Counted from the first letter of the stretch, positions 1 to 6,621 are shown. The stretch is 8,627 bases of DNA from an uncultured Ruminococcus sp. (GCA_947175005.1 CAMWLD010000078.1:1-8627); one strand, 5' to 3'. Notes: generated by a model not told the origin, from the letters alone. Numbers and translations: made by a program.

Positions 1-5
1 CAGGT

Positions 6-49
6 GCTCCGCCCCTGGACCCCGCCAAAGGCTCCGCCCTTGGAACCCG
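6..49. repeat. C-rich imperfect tandem intergenic repeat, probably cut by the window edge
   Basis: Two 19-base units, at 6-24 and 31-49, begin with GCTCCGCCC and end with CCCG; they match at 17 of 19 positions with a period of 25. Between them CCAAAGG (25-31) can pair with CCTTGG (38-43) around one bulged A, so the transcript could form a small hairpin. The composition differs sharply from the AT-rich DNA that follows. From general familiarity, C-rich GCTCCGCCC/TGGACCCCG repeats are common between genes in Ruminococcus-like Clostridia, but that is recollection and not shown here. The unit probably extends left of base 1. Confidence 0.5.
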
Positions 50-124
50 AGTGGAGTGTGTGCTCTTGAAATGCTCTTACGTTTATGTGTTCGATAACTT
101 TAATGAAAAATTCGGAGGGAAAAA

Positions 125-2353
125 ATGAACATCTTCGACCGCTACGCCCCTTTTATTCAGGACTTCATATACCGAAACGGCTGGGAAAATCTGCGCGCCA
201 TACAGGCTGCTGCGGGAGACGGCGTATTCAACACGGACGACAACATTCTCCTGTGCGCTTCCACTGCCTCGGGTAAAACAGAGGCGGCGTTTTTTCCCAT
301 ACTCACACTCTTTTCCGAGGATATGCCAAGGTCGGTGGGGGCTATTTATATAGGCCCTTTAAAGGCGCTTATAAACGACCAGTTCATTCGCTTGACCGAC
401 CTGTGCGAGGAAGCTGACATTCCCATTTGGCACTGGCACGGCGACGTTTCCCAGACCCACAAATCAAAGCTGCTCAAAAATCCCTCAGGCATTCTCCAGA
501 TAACCCCCGAATCACTGGAGGCGCTGCTTATGCACAAGCACGCCGCCATATCAAAGCTTTTCGGCGATCTTCGTTTTATTGTTATAGACGAGGTGCATTC
601 CCTTATGCGGGGAGACAGAGGCGGGCAGACTATGTGCCTTATTGAGCGGCTTTCGCAAATGGCGGGAGTGAACCCAAGGCGTATCGGCCTTTCCGCCACT
701 ATCGGAGACATAGAGGGCACGGGGAAATTTCTCTCCCAAGGTACGGGACGGAAAACCTTTATTCCGAAGATTGAGGCAAAGGGCGCAAAATGGCGGCTTT
801 CCATGGAGCATTTTTTTGTGTCGGATATTCAGGCGGCTGAGGGAAAGGATATTGAAGCTCTCCCCGAGCTTGCCCCTGCCACGGACAAAGCCCCCGATGC
901 TGCCGACCCTGCAATGGGGTATATTTTTGAGCACACCAAGGGGAAAAAGTGCCTTATTTTCGTGAACTCCCGTGAGGAATGCGAGGCGGTTACCACCTCC
1001 CTGCGCTCCTACTGCGAGGCTAAGGGAGAGCGGGACAGATTTCTCATTCATCACGGCAATCTTTCCGCCTCCTATCGTGAGACTGCCGAGGAAGCTATGA
1101 AGGACGATGAGCAGTACATGACCACTGTCACCACCGCCACTTTGGAGCTTGGCATTGATATAGGGCGGCTGGAGCGTGCGTTTCAGATAGACGCGCCCTT
1201 TATGGTATCCTCATTTTTGCAGCGCATGGGCAGAACGGGCAGACGTGAGCTGCCCCCCGAAATGTGGTTCGTTATGCGGGAGGACGCCCCCGAGCCGAGG
1301 GCAATGCTCCCAGAGACCGTTCCCTGGAAGCTTTTGCAGGGGATAGCGCTGGTACAGGTCTATCTGGAAGAGAAGTGGGTAGAGCCGCCGAATCTTTCAC
1401 GGCTGCCCTACAGTCTTTTGTATCATCAGACCATGAGCACTCTTGCCTCCTGCGGGGAATTGTCTCCTGCCGCCCTTGCTTCACGGGTGCTGACCCTCAG
1501 CTATTTCAACCGCATTTCACAAGAGGATTACAAATTCATGCTGCGGCATCTGATCGAAAAGGAGCATATTCAGAGAACGGAGACAGGCGGGCTTATTGTG
1601 GGGCTTGCGGGAGAGAGACTTACCAATTCATTCAAGTTTTATGCTGTGTTCAAGGAAAACGAGGAATACACCGTCCGCTGCCGGTCCCACGAGCTGGGTA
1701 CTATAGTTATGCCGCCGCCGCCCGGAGAAAAAATAGCCATAGCGGGGCACGTATGGGTAGTTGAGGAAGTCGATCACAAGCGGCACACGGTCTACTGCGA
1801 GGAGGTCAAGGGCAAAGTTCCCGCTTATTTCGGGGACTGTCCCGGAGACATCAACACAAAGATACTGGAGCGAATGAAAGGGGTACTGAGCGAAGAAAAG
1901 GTTTATCCCTATCTTATGAAAAATGCAGTGGCCAGACTGGACACGGCGCGGCACAGCGCCGCAAATTCGGGGATACTCACCGAGCCGCTCATTTGCCTCG
2001 GGGGGAATATGTGGTGCTTGTTCCCATGGTTGGGGTCATATGCTTTTCTTGCTATGGAGCGTTTCCTGAAAATACGCTGCGGGGAGGCGCTGGGAATAAG
2101 GGGACTTTCTCCTTCAAGACCTTACTTTATTCAGTTTAAGATGAACGCTTCCCGTGAGGATTTTTTCCGAATAGTCCGTGAGGAAGCGGAAAAGCCCATT
2201 GACCCTATGGAGCTTGTTTACCCCAAGGAAGTGCCCTTGTTTGAAAAATATGACGAGTATCTGCCTGTGGAGCTTATCAAAAAGGGCTTCGCTTACGGGG
2301 TGCTGGATATTGAGGGTATGCTCGGGAGAATACGGAGCTGGGAGAATTATTGA
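125..2353 (+). CDS. Lhr-type DEAD/DEAH-box superfamily 2 helicase
   Basis: ATP-dependent nucleic acid helicase of 742 residues, expected in the cytoplasm. Visible motifs in order: RAIQ (24-27, Q-like), TASGKT Walker A (47-52), PLKAL (78-82), TPESLE (127-132), DEVH Walker B (155-158), SAT (190-192), LIFVNSR (277-283), TATLELGID (337-345) and QRMGRTGR with its arginine finger (366-373). After the two RecA domains come a probable winged helix (about 420-495) and a beta-barrel-like stretch (about 500-570, with GTIVMPPP, GHVWVVEEVD and YFGD), the arrangement of the Lhr core. It is about half the length of full Lhr proteins (about 1500 residues) and lacks their long C-terminal extension. Lhr proteins are 3'-5' helicases linked to DNA repair; exact substrate here is unknown. 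Start: GGAGG at 114-118, six bases before ATG. The gene ends in TGA. No operon partner is visible downstream; the next gene has its own promoter. Also possible: a helicase component of a defence system whose other genes lie to the left. Confidence 0.88.
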   Translation: MNIFDRYAPFIQDFIYRNGWENLRAIQAAAGDGVFNTDDNILLCASTASGKTEAAFFPILTLFSEDMPRSVGAIYIGPLKALINDQFIRLTDLCEEADIPIWHWHGDVSQTHKSKLLKNPSGILQITPESLEALLMHKHAAISKLFGDLRFIVIDEVHSLMRGDRGGQTMCLIERLSQMAGVNPRRIGLSATIGDIEGTGKFLSQGTGRKTFIPKIEAKGAKWRLSMEHFFVSDIQAAEGKDIEALPELAPATDKAPDAADPAMGYIFEHTKGKKCLIFVNSREECEAVTTSLRSYCEAKGERDRFLIHHGNLSASYRETAEEAMKDDEQYMTTVTTATLELGIDIGRLERAFQIDAPFMVSSFLQRMGRTGRRELPPEMWFVMREDAPEPRAMLPETVPWKLLQGIALVQVYLEEKWVEPPNLSRLPYSLLYHQTMSTLASCGELSPAALASRVLTLSYFNRISQEDYKFMLRHLIEKEHIQRTETGGLIVGLAGERLTNSFKFYAVFKENEEYTVRCRSHELGTIVMPPPPGEKIAIAGHVWVVEEVDHKRHTVYCEEVKGKVPAYFGDCPGDINTKILERMKGVLSEEKVYPYLMKNAVARLDTARHSAANSGILTEPLICLGGNMWCLFPWLGSYAFLAMERFLKIRCGEALGIRGLSPSRPYFIQFKMNASREDFFRIVREEAEKPIDPMELVYPKEVPLFEKYDEYLPVELIKKGFAYGVLDIEGMLGRIRSWENY

Positions 2354-2401
2354 ATGAAGTAAAATTCCGAAAATTTCTCCCCGAAAAATTTTCCATATCC
2401 C

Positions 2402-2430
2402 TTGACATTTAGCAAACAAGGTGGTAAACT
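2402..2430 (+). promoter_or_regulatory. Sigma-A-type promoter for pduL
   Basis: A perfect -35 box TTGACA (2402-2407) is followed after exactly 17 bases by TAAACT (2425-2430, four of six matches to TATAAT). TGG directly before the -10 fits an extended -10 (TGn). Transcription would start near 2437, just before the long hairpin at 2456-2558, giving pduL a leader of about 155 bases. It lies 49 bases after the helicase stop codon, supporting separate transcription of pduL. Confidence 0.6.
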
Positions 2431-2455
2431 TAAATATAGGAAATAATAGGCAAGG

Positions 2456-2558
2456 TATACTAACCGCTATGGCAAAATAGCCATGAGCCGTCCCTAAAAA
2501 TTTGCACATATGATTTTTAGGGACGGCGAATGCCTATTTTGCAGCAGCGGTTTGTATA
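2456..2558. repeat. 103-bp near-palindromic element, MITE-like or structured 5' leader
   Basis: Arms 2456-2501 and 2513-2558 are inverted copies of equal length (46 bases, 39 able to pair) around an 11-base loop. The inner 15 bp are perfect: GCCGTCCCTAAAAAT (2487-2501) with its complement at 2513-2527. Next out, GCAAAATAG (2472-2480) pairs with 2534-2542 and AACCGCT (2462-2468) with 2546-2552; the ends read TATAC/GTATA. GCAAGG (2450-2455) and CCTTGC (2564-2569) could extend it past a 5-base bulge. The right arm is not followed by a T-run, so it is not a standard intrinsic terminator. It sits between the pduL promoter and ribosome binding site and would be transcribed. It resembles the element at 4282-4385 in size and ends, which favours a small non-autonomous mobile element. 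No known riboswitch is recognised. Confidence 0.7.
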
Positions 2559-2590
2559 AAATGCCTTGCAAAAAAGGAAGGTATATAAAA

Positions 2591-3169
2591 ATGTCAGCTG
2601 AATTTATTGTTGAGACCTCCGCACGCCATGTGCACGTAACACAGGAGGCGTTGGAAATTCTCTTCGGCAAGGGAGCAACTCTTACCAAGAAAAAAGATCT
2701 TTCCCAGCCCGGGCAGTACGCTTCGGAGGAAAGAGTCGAGGTGGTAGGCCCTAAGAAGAGCCTTATGAACGTTTCTATTTTAGGCCCTGTAAGAAATGCC
2801 TGTCAGGTTGAGCTTTCCGCTACGGACGCACGTTCTATCGGCATTGCCGCACCTGTTCGCGAGAGCGGCGACATTGCAGGCTCGGGCGCGTGCAAGCTGG
2901 TAGGCCCTGCGGGCGAGGTTGAACTTCAGGAGGGCGTTATCGTTGCAAAGAGGCACATTCACCTGACCCCTGCGGACGCAGATGAACTGGGCGTAAAGGA
3001 CAAGGATGTTGTTTGGGTAAAGCTGGACACCGACGGAAGAAAGGCTATTCTCGGTGATGTGGTTTGCCGTGTTTCCGACAAGTTCGCCCGCGCTATGCAC
3101 ATTGACACAGACGAGTCCAATGCGGTTTCCGCAGGCGGCAAGCTTATGGGAACTATTTACAAGATGTAA
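2591..3169 (+). CDS. pduL: Phosphate acyltransferase, PduL family
   Basis: PduL converts acyl-CoA plus phosphate to acyl-phosphate plus CoA (propionyl- or acetyl-CoA). It is unrelated in fold to Pta and usually supplies acetate kinase for ATP formation. The 192-residue product shows the duplicated PduL domain with its metal-binding histidines: RHVHV (12-16) in the first half, KRHIHLT (120-126) in the second, and H170 followed by the acidic IDTDESN stretch near the C-terminus. GQYAS (41-45) and ILGPVRNACQVELS (63-76) are also family-like. The protein starts directly at the catalytic domain and lacks the N-terminal encapsulation peptide of microcompartment PduL, so a soluble cytosolic acetate/propionate role is inferred. 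Start: AAGGAAGG (2574-2581) lies nine bases before this ATG. An in-frame ATG at 2510 sits in the hairpin loop and would add a non-homologous tail. No acetate kinase gene is next to it. Stop is TAA. Confidence 0.92.
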   Translation: MSAEFIVETSARHVHVTQEALEILFGKGATLTKKKDLSQPGQYASEERVEVVGPKKSLMNVSILGPVRNACQVELSATDARSIGIAAPVRESGDIAGSGACKLVGPAGEVELQEGVIVAKRHIHLTPADADELGVKDKDVVWVKLDTDGRKAILGDVVCRVSDKFARAMHIDTDESNAVSAGGKLMGTIYKM

Positions 3170-3190
3170 AAAAGATACTTATATTTTTAC

Positions 3191-3222
3191 GGCTGTTGCA
3201 AGCTTTGCTGCAACAGCCTTTT
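3191..3222 (+). terminator. Rho-independent terminator after pduL
   Basis: A perfect 10-bp stem, GGCTGTTGCA (3191-3200) with TGCAACAGCC (3209-3218), closes an 8-base loop and is followed at once by TTTT then CGTT. It starts 21 bases after the pduL stop codon and ends that transcript. Confidence 0.85.
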
Positions 3223-3306
3223 CGTTGTCAGATGCAGGAAATGCTTTCACCGATTTGTCCATATTCATTCGCATTATAGAAAAGGACGGTAAGCTGCATT
3301 TTAGTG

Positions 3307-3330
3307 TGCATGGCACTTTGCATGGCACTT
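3307..3330. repeat. Perfect 12-bp tandem duplication
   Basis: TGCATGGCACTT occurs twice back to back (3307-3318 and 3319-3330) in the spacer between the pduL terminator and the tyrA -10 box. No reading frame uses it. It could be a slippage duplication or a pair of regulator sites placed just upstream of the tyrA promoter; nothing else in the window repeats the unit. Confidence 0.65.
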
Positions 3331-3373
3331 AAAGATGTTACAGCAAATTCGCAGAATGTTCATTTTTATATAG

Positions 3374-3379
3374 TATAAT
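3374..3379 (+). promoter_or_regulatory. Candidate -10 box for tyrA
   Basis: A perfect TATAAT lies 73 bases before the tyrA start codon in AT-rich DNA. No good -35 box sits 16-18 bases upstream (17-bp spacing gives GCAGAA; TTCGCA at 3348-3353 is 20 away), so the promoter may need an activator or be weak. A terminator upstream and the absence of another gene between make some promoter here likely. Confidence 0.4.
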
Positions 3380-3451
3380 AAAATATGTCGATTGCCGATC
3401 ATTTACAAAACACGGGCAGGGCGAATTTACCTTGAAAGGACAGAAAAACAA

Positions 3452-4282
3452 ATGAAGATAGTTGCGGTAGGCCTGGGTCTTATAGGAGGCTCTTTGTGCA
3501 AGGCTATAAAAAAACACACCAATCATTTGGTGGGCGGGATAGATATTGACAGAAAGACCGTTAAAATGGCGCTTTCCCAGAATGCCATAGATTACGAGGC
3601 AAAGGACGTTTCCGAGGCGGATATTACTATAGTATCCCTTTTCCCTCCCACAATAATCAGCTTTATAAAGGAAAATGCCGACCTTTTTAAAGAGGGCAGC
3701 ATTGTGATTGATACGGGCGGTATCAAAAAGGCTATCGTTGACGAGGTAACAGACCTGCTGGCAGAGAGAGGAGTTACCTTTATAGGGGTGCACCCTATGG
3801 CGGGGCGCGAATTTTCGGGCTTTGAATATTCTCTGGACAACCTTTTTGACGAGGCAAGCTTTATTATGACCCCCACGGAATCCACCCCCAAGGAGGAGAT
3901 ACACATTATCGAGGACCTGGCGCACGCCATACATTTCAAGAATGTGGTGACCGCCACTCCCGAGGAGCACGACACTATAATCGCCTTTACCAGCCAGCTT
4001 GCCCACGTGGTCTCAAACGCCTACATCAAAAGCCCTACCCACAACAGGCAAATGGGCTTTTCCGCAGGAAGCTATCAGGACCTTACCCGTGTGGCAAAGC
4101 TGAACGAGGATATGTGGACGCCGCTTTTTATAATGAATAAAGACCCTCTTTGCTTTGAGATAGATTTTATTATCGAACGCCTTACAGAGTACCGCAATGC
4201 TATTCAAAGCGAGGATCATGAGACCCTGCGGGCGCTTCTCCGCGAGGGAAGGATATTGAAGGAATCAAACGAGAGCAAGTAA
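3452..4282 (+). CDS. tyrA: Prephenate dehydrogenase (tyrosine biosynthesis)
   Basis: TyrA oxidatively decarboxylates prephenate to 4-hydroxyphenylpyruvate, the NAD(P)-dependent step toward tyrosine in the cytoplasm. The 276-residue product begins with a Rossmann fold: GLGLIGGS (7-14) and an acidic D31 after the second strand (GGIDID), which favours NAD over NADP. Then come the family motif HPMAGRE (114-120), EEHD (171-174), TSQLAHVVSNA (180-190) with the substrate-pocket H185, and GSYQDLTRVA (206-215) with R213. It is a single-domain enzyme: there is no fused chorismate mutase and no C-terminal ACT domain, so tyrosine feedback through ACT is not expected. Start: AAAGGA (3435-3440) lies 11 bases before this ATG and the protein then begins exactly at the Rossmann strand; an upstream TTG in frame at 3392 would add 20 residues unlike the family. 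No other aromatic-pathway gene adjoins it. No T-box leader is visible. Its TAA stop overlaps the edge of the palindromic element downstream. Confidence 0.93.
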   Translation: MKIVAVGLGLIGGSLCKAIKKHTNHLVGGIDIDRKTVKMALSQNAIDYEAKDVSEADITIVSLFPPTIISFIKENADLFKEGSIVIDTGGIKKAIVDEVTDLLAERGVTFIGVHPMAGREFSGFEYSLDNLFDEASFIMTPTESTPKEEIHIIEDLAHAIHFKNVVTATPEEHDTIIAFTSQLAHVVSNAYIKSPTHNRQMGFSAGSYQDLTRVAKLNEDMWTPLFIMNKDPLCFEIDFIIERLTEYRNAIQSEDHETLRALLREGRILKESNESK

Positions 4283-4385
4283 TACTAATCACCATTTGAA
4301 TTATAGACAAGAAATCGCCGCAAAAGCTTAAATATATGTGGTTTTGCGGCGAGAGATTGTATATAATTCAATGAGTGATTAGTAT
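4282..4385. repeat. 104-bp near-palindromic element between convergent genes, MITE-like
   Basis: Two 44-base arms (4282-4325 and 4342-4385) are inverted copies around a 16-base loop, with 36 of 44 positions able to pair. Perfect blocks: ATACTAATCAC (4282-4292), GAATTATA (4298-4305), ACAA (4307-4310) and the inner TCGCCGCAAAA (4315-4325), each matched in the right arm. It fills nearly all of the gap between the tyrA stop codon and the stop of the convergent small gene at 4390. Neither side of the stem has a proper T-run, so it is not a textbook terminator, though a stem this long could still stop or stabilise both transcripts. Its outer ends (ATACTAATCAC) resemble those of the 2456-2558 element (ATACTAACCGC). 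Confidence 0.72.
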
Positions 4386-4389
4386 AAGG

Positions 4390-4635
4390 TCACTCCGAGG
4401 CTGCTTCGTCCTCGTCGGCAGTTCTTATTTCCCTGCCCATGACCGATATTATTGTTTCGTCGCCCCGCTTTTCTATTTCAAAAAGGGAAATGCGGTCGGC
4501 GTTCATAACGTTGTGGCAGTTCACGCTGACTATTGCCGCCCCCGTAACAAGGGCTGCCGCCGCAAATATGAATATTAACGTTATGAGCAGGTAATACCTT
4601 ATTTTACGCAGAAGTTTTTTTGTGGATATCCTCAT
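4390..4635 (-). CDS. Small single-pass membrane protein downstream of spoIIP, function unknown
   Basis: I do not recognise this 81-residue protein. It has a very basic N-terminus (MRISTKKLLRKIRYY), one hydrophobic membrane helix at about 15-38, then about 43 residues predicted outside the membrane (MNADRISLFEIEKRGDETIISVMGREI) that look like a short two-strand fold, and an acidic tail. There is no lipobox. The coding case rests on the strong site AAGGGGAC just before the ATG, the membrane-protein pattern and its position 22 bases after the spoIIP stop codon on the same strand, so the two are very likely co-transcribed. A sporulation or envelope role is inferred from that linkage only. It ends in TGA four bases from the palindromic element. 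Confidence 0.72.
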   Translation of the reverse strand: MRISTKKLLRKIRYYLLITLIFIFAAAALVTGAAIVSVNCHNVMNADRISLFEIEKRGDETIISVMGREIRTADEDEAASE

Positions 4636-4657
4636 TTTTACCGTCCCCTTTGCAGAC

Positions 4658-6253
4658 TTACCCGGCAGTTTCTATTAGCGCGTCCGCTATGCCCTTCGCG
4701 GCAAGCTCGCCCGCATATACCGCCTCGTCAATGCTGTTGGCATGACCGCCCACCTCTATAAGAAGCGAGCCTGTGGTCATATCCTGATTGTATTTTCGGT
4801 AATCGAAAAGCACGGGGCGGGTAAGCCCGGGGCTGTTCGATTCTATGTACTGCTCAAAAAGAGAGGCGGTGCGCAGGTTTTTCATGCAGTCGGGCATATC
4901 CATAGTGCCGTCGTCGCAGCCGCAGATTATCATTATCTGGGCTGCATTTTTGCCGTCTATGCTGACATAGGGAGCTACTCTTGTGCCGTCCGCCCGCTCT
5001 ATGGCGTCGCGGTGAACGTCCAGCACTACTTTTATAGAGGGATTTTCCCGAAGTATTTTTGCAACGGTTTCACGGCTGCGGTCGTATGAGCCGTTATATG
5101 AGGGGTAATCGTGAACGGTCTCATCATGAATGGTATTTATGCCGTTTTCATTAAGCACCTTTGCCATTGCCCTGCCCACGGCGGTCATATTCATATCGCT
5201 GTCGGTGGTGCGGGCGAGAAAGTCGCTGTCATAAAAAGACCGCTCCGATCTCTCGTAGGTCTCGGTGGTGTGGGTATGCATTATCAGGACTTGGGGCAGC
5301 GGGGAGTTCAGCTCGATCGAAAAATCGGGAGCGATACTGCATTCCGCCAGCACTTCATTATTGGAAAGAGCGGTAACATTCCGCAGCTGCCCTGCAATGG
5401 GCAGATTGATATAATTTTCCCCCGTGTAGGCAGGGTAGGATTGCCTGAGAATATCTCCCCCTGCCTCGTCCCCGCAGGAGGTATAGGGGAGGGGGGAGGC
5501 GTTACCGGAGGCTGCGGGCAGGGGACTGTCGTGCACATCTCCCTCCTCGTCCGAGGAGGATGGCATTCGCCGCACTCCCTTTGACAATATCCCGCTGTCG
5601 TCGCCGGTCAATGTCAGCATGTTTGGCACGCCGCCGGTCACGGGATTAGTATTGCCGCTATTTTGGGAAATATTCTCATTATTTTCAAAAAGTCCTCCCA
5701 ATCCCTCAAGCTTCTGCTTTGCGGCCGAAAGCATATCGGTAAAGCTCCAAAGCTCCGCTCTTGCCGCACCGAGACTGAACACTCCCATGGCTTGTCCCAT
5801 TTTATCGGAAAGGGAAGTGAAGATATTTTTCATAATATTTTCGGGGGAGGCTTCCGGGCTGTTTTCGGTGAGATTTTTGGGAATGTCCTCTGTTATATTT
5901 TCGGGAATATCCGTATTATCGCGGCTTTGCTCATTGCTGTCCGTTTCTGCCGCGGGAGGGACTTCGGAAATATTGCCGTCCCGTGAAATATCGGCCGTAA
6001 ACATTGCCAGCGCCGCCAAGCCCCCGAATATCAGCGCACGGATAAATATGGGGCGCTCGTCCTTTTTGCGGGTGCTGTGTGAGATGCGTGAAGTATCGGG
6101 TTCTTCGGCGTGGTATATACGGGAGGTCTCCGCGGGCAATGGCAATGTAGTCATTGCCTGCAATGCAGACGTTGTCGGCAATGCCGGCACAGCGTACAGG
6201 GCAGTTTCGGCATTCGTTTCGGCAGCCGTGTCATTTATTCGGTTTTCATTCAT
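4658..6253 (-). CDS. spoIIP: Stage II sporulation protein P, septal peptidoglycan hydrolase
   Basis: SpoIIP is the amidase/endopeptidase of the SpoIID-SpoIIM-SpoIIP complex that thins septal peptidoglycan and drives engulfment of the forespore. The 531-residue product has a 67-residue cytoplasmic N-terminus, one membrane helix at about 68-88, a long low-complexity Asn/Glu/Ser/Pro-rich stalk (about 89-275) and a C-terminal SpoIIP domain (about 280-528). Visible family motifs: VLIMHTHTTETY (322-333), DVHRDA (412-417) and LLIEVGGHANS (497-507); their histidines and glutamate are the expected metal and catalytic residues. It is longer than B. subtilis SpoIIP (about 400 residues), the excess being in the N-terminus and stalk. 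Start: AAGGGGAC lies about eight bases before this ATG. In Bacillus the gene follows gpr; here the upstream neighbour is instead divergent. The small membrane protein gene follows 22 bases after its TAA stop. A mother-cell sigma-E promoter would be expected, but I see only a CATAAAAT-like -10 (6315-6308) without a matching -35. Confidence 0.93.
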   Translation of the reverse strand: MNENRINDTAAETNAETALYAVPALPTTSALQAMTTLPLPAETSRIYHAEEPDTSRISHSTRKKDERPIFIRALIFGGLAALAMFTADISRDGNISEVPPAAETDSNEQSRDNTDIPENITEDIPKNLTENSPEASPENIMKNIFTSLSDKMGQAMGVFSLGAARAELWSFTDMLSAAKQKLEGLGGLFENNENISQNSGNTNPVTGGVPNMLTLTGDDSGILSKGVRRMPSSSDEEGDVHDSPLPAASGNASPLPYTSCGDEAGGDILRQSYPAYTGENYINLPIAGQLRNVTALSNNEVLAECSIAPDFSIELNSPLPQVLIMHTHTTETYERSERSFYDSDFLARTTDSDMNMTAVGRAMAKVLNENGINTIHDETVHDYPSYNGSYDRSRETVAKILRENPSIKVVLDVHRDAIERADGTRVAPYVSIDGKNAAQIMIICGCDDGTMDMPDCMKNLRTASLFEQYIESNSPGLTRPVLFDYRKYNQDMTTGSLLIEVGGHANSIDEAVYAGELAAKGIADALIETAG

Positions 6254-6347
6254 ATTGCTTGTCCCCTTTTTTAAAATTGATCTAAGGGATTTTTTTATTC
6301 CCGATTAATTTTATGATATTGCCCCCGAAAAAAGAACAGGCAGCAAT

Positions 6348-6377
6348 GGTTTTAGTGAGCTAAAGCTCACTAAAACC
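6348..6377. repeat. Perfect 13-bp inverted repeat with TAAA loop
   Basis: GGTTTTAGTGAGC (6348-6360) and its exact complement (6365-6377) flank TAAA. No T-run follows on either strand, so it is a poor terminator candidate. It lies about 95 bases upstream of the spoIIP start, where it could be an operator or a leader hairpin of the spoIIP transcript. A second small stem, CCGAAA with TTTCGG (6378-6394), abuts it. Confidence 0.7.
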
Positions 6378-6566
6378 CCGAAAACGCCTTTCGGAAAATT
6401 TTATCGAAAAACGCCTACTGTCTAAATGCACAAAAGATTTTGGGCTTTTTACAAAATTCGCCAAAAAATGATTGCAATATATACAAATAATGGGCTGATT
6501 TTCTTATGTAAAATTGTGCAATCAAACAAAAGTCTTGGCAAAAAAGACGGAATTACCCGAAAACGG

Positions 6567-6594
6567 TTGATTTTTTCTGTGGATGCGGTATAAT
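6567..6594 (+). promoter_or_regulatory. Sigma-A-type promoter upstream of the M23 peptidase gene
   Basis: TTGATT (6567-6572, four of six matches) and a perfect TATAAT (6589-6594) are spaced by 16 bases. The start site would be near 6601, giving a leader of about 278 bases for the M23 gene; a closer promoter was not found. The WalR-like box at 6605-6621 directly follows the predicted start, a position that usually means repression. Confidence 0.5.
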
Positions 6595-6604
6595 TATTAC
6601 AGGA

Positions 6605-6621
6605 TGTAACCGTTTTGTAAC
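6605..6621 (+). promoter_or_regulatory. WalR-like box
   Basis: TGTAAC, five bases, TGTAAC: a full match to the published WalR (YycF) consensus TGTWAH-N5-TGTWAH. It lies immediately downstream of the TATAAT promoter. WalRK is the Firmicute two-component system that sets expression of peptidoglycan hydrolases, which fits the M23 gene that follows. A TTTACA half-site (6624-6629) adjoins it on the other strand. Confidence 0.5.

Noticed and set aside
2366..2393. Candidate terminator after the helicase gene (GAAAATTT with AAATTTTC)
   Set aside because: The stem is entirely AT-rich apart from one end pair and no T-run follows; too weak to call.
2510..2590. Upstream in-frame ATG that would lengthen PduL by 27 residues
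   Set aside because: It lies in the loop of the hairpin without a ribosome site, and the added residues are unlike an encapsulation peptide; the ATG at 2591 has a strong site and begins at the conserved domain.
3383..3451. T-box or other amino-acid riboswitch in the tyrA leader
   Set aside because: The leader from the TATAAT box is only about 65 bases and shows no T-box sequence, specifier stem or terminator pair.
6134..6185. Cluster of GGCAATG/CATTGCC words
   Set aside because: It lies within the spoIIP coding region and encodes the Ala/Leu/Thr/Pro-rich cytoplasmic tail; simple codon repetition explains it.
5619..6308. Long plus-strand open frame opposite spoIIP (229 codons), and similar long frames opposite tyrA and the M23 gene
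   Set aside because: They are mirror frames of well-supported genes, with no family motifs of their own.
6308..6315. Possible sigma-E -10 (CATAAAAT on the minus strand) for spoIIP
   Set aside because: The -10 resembles the sigma-E consensus and SpoIIP should be sigma-E controlled, but no acceptable -35 lies 13-15 bases upstream, so it is not called as a promoter.
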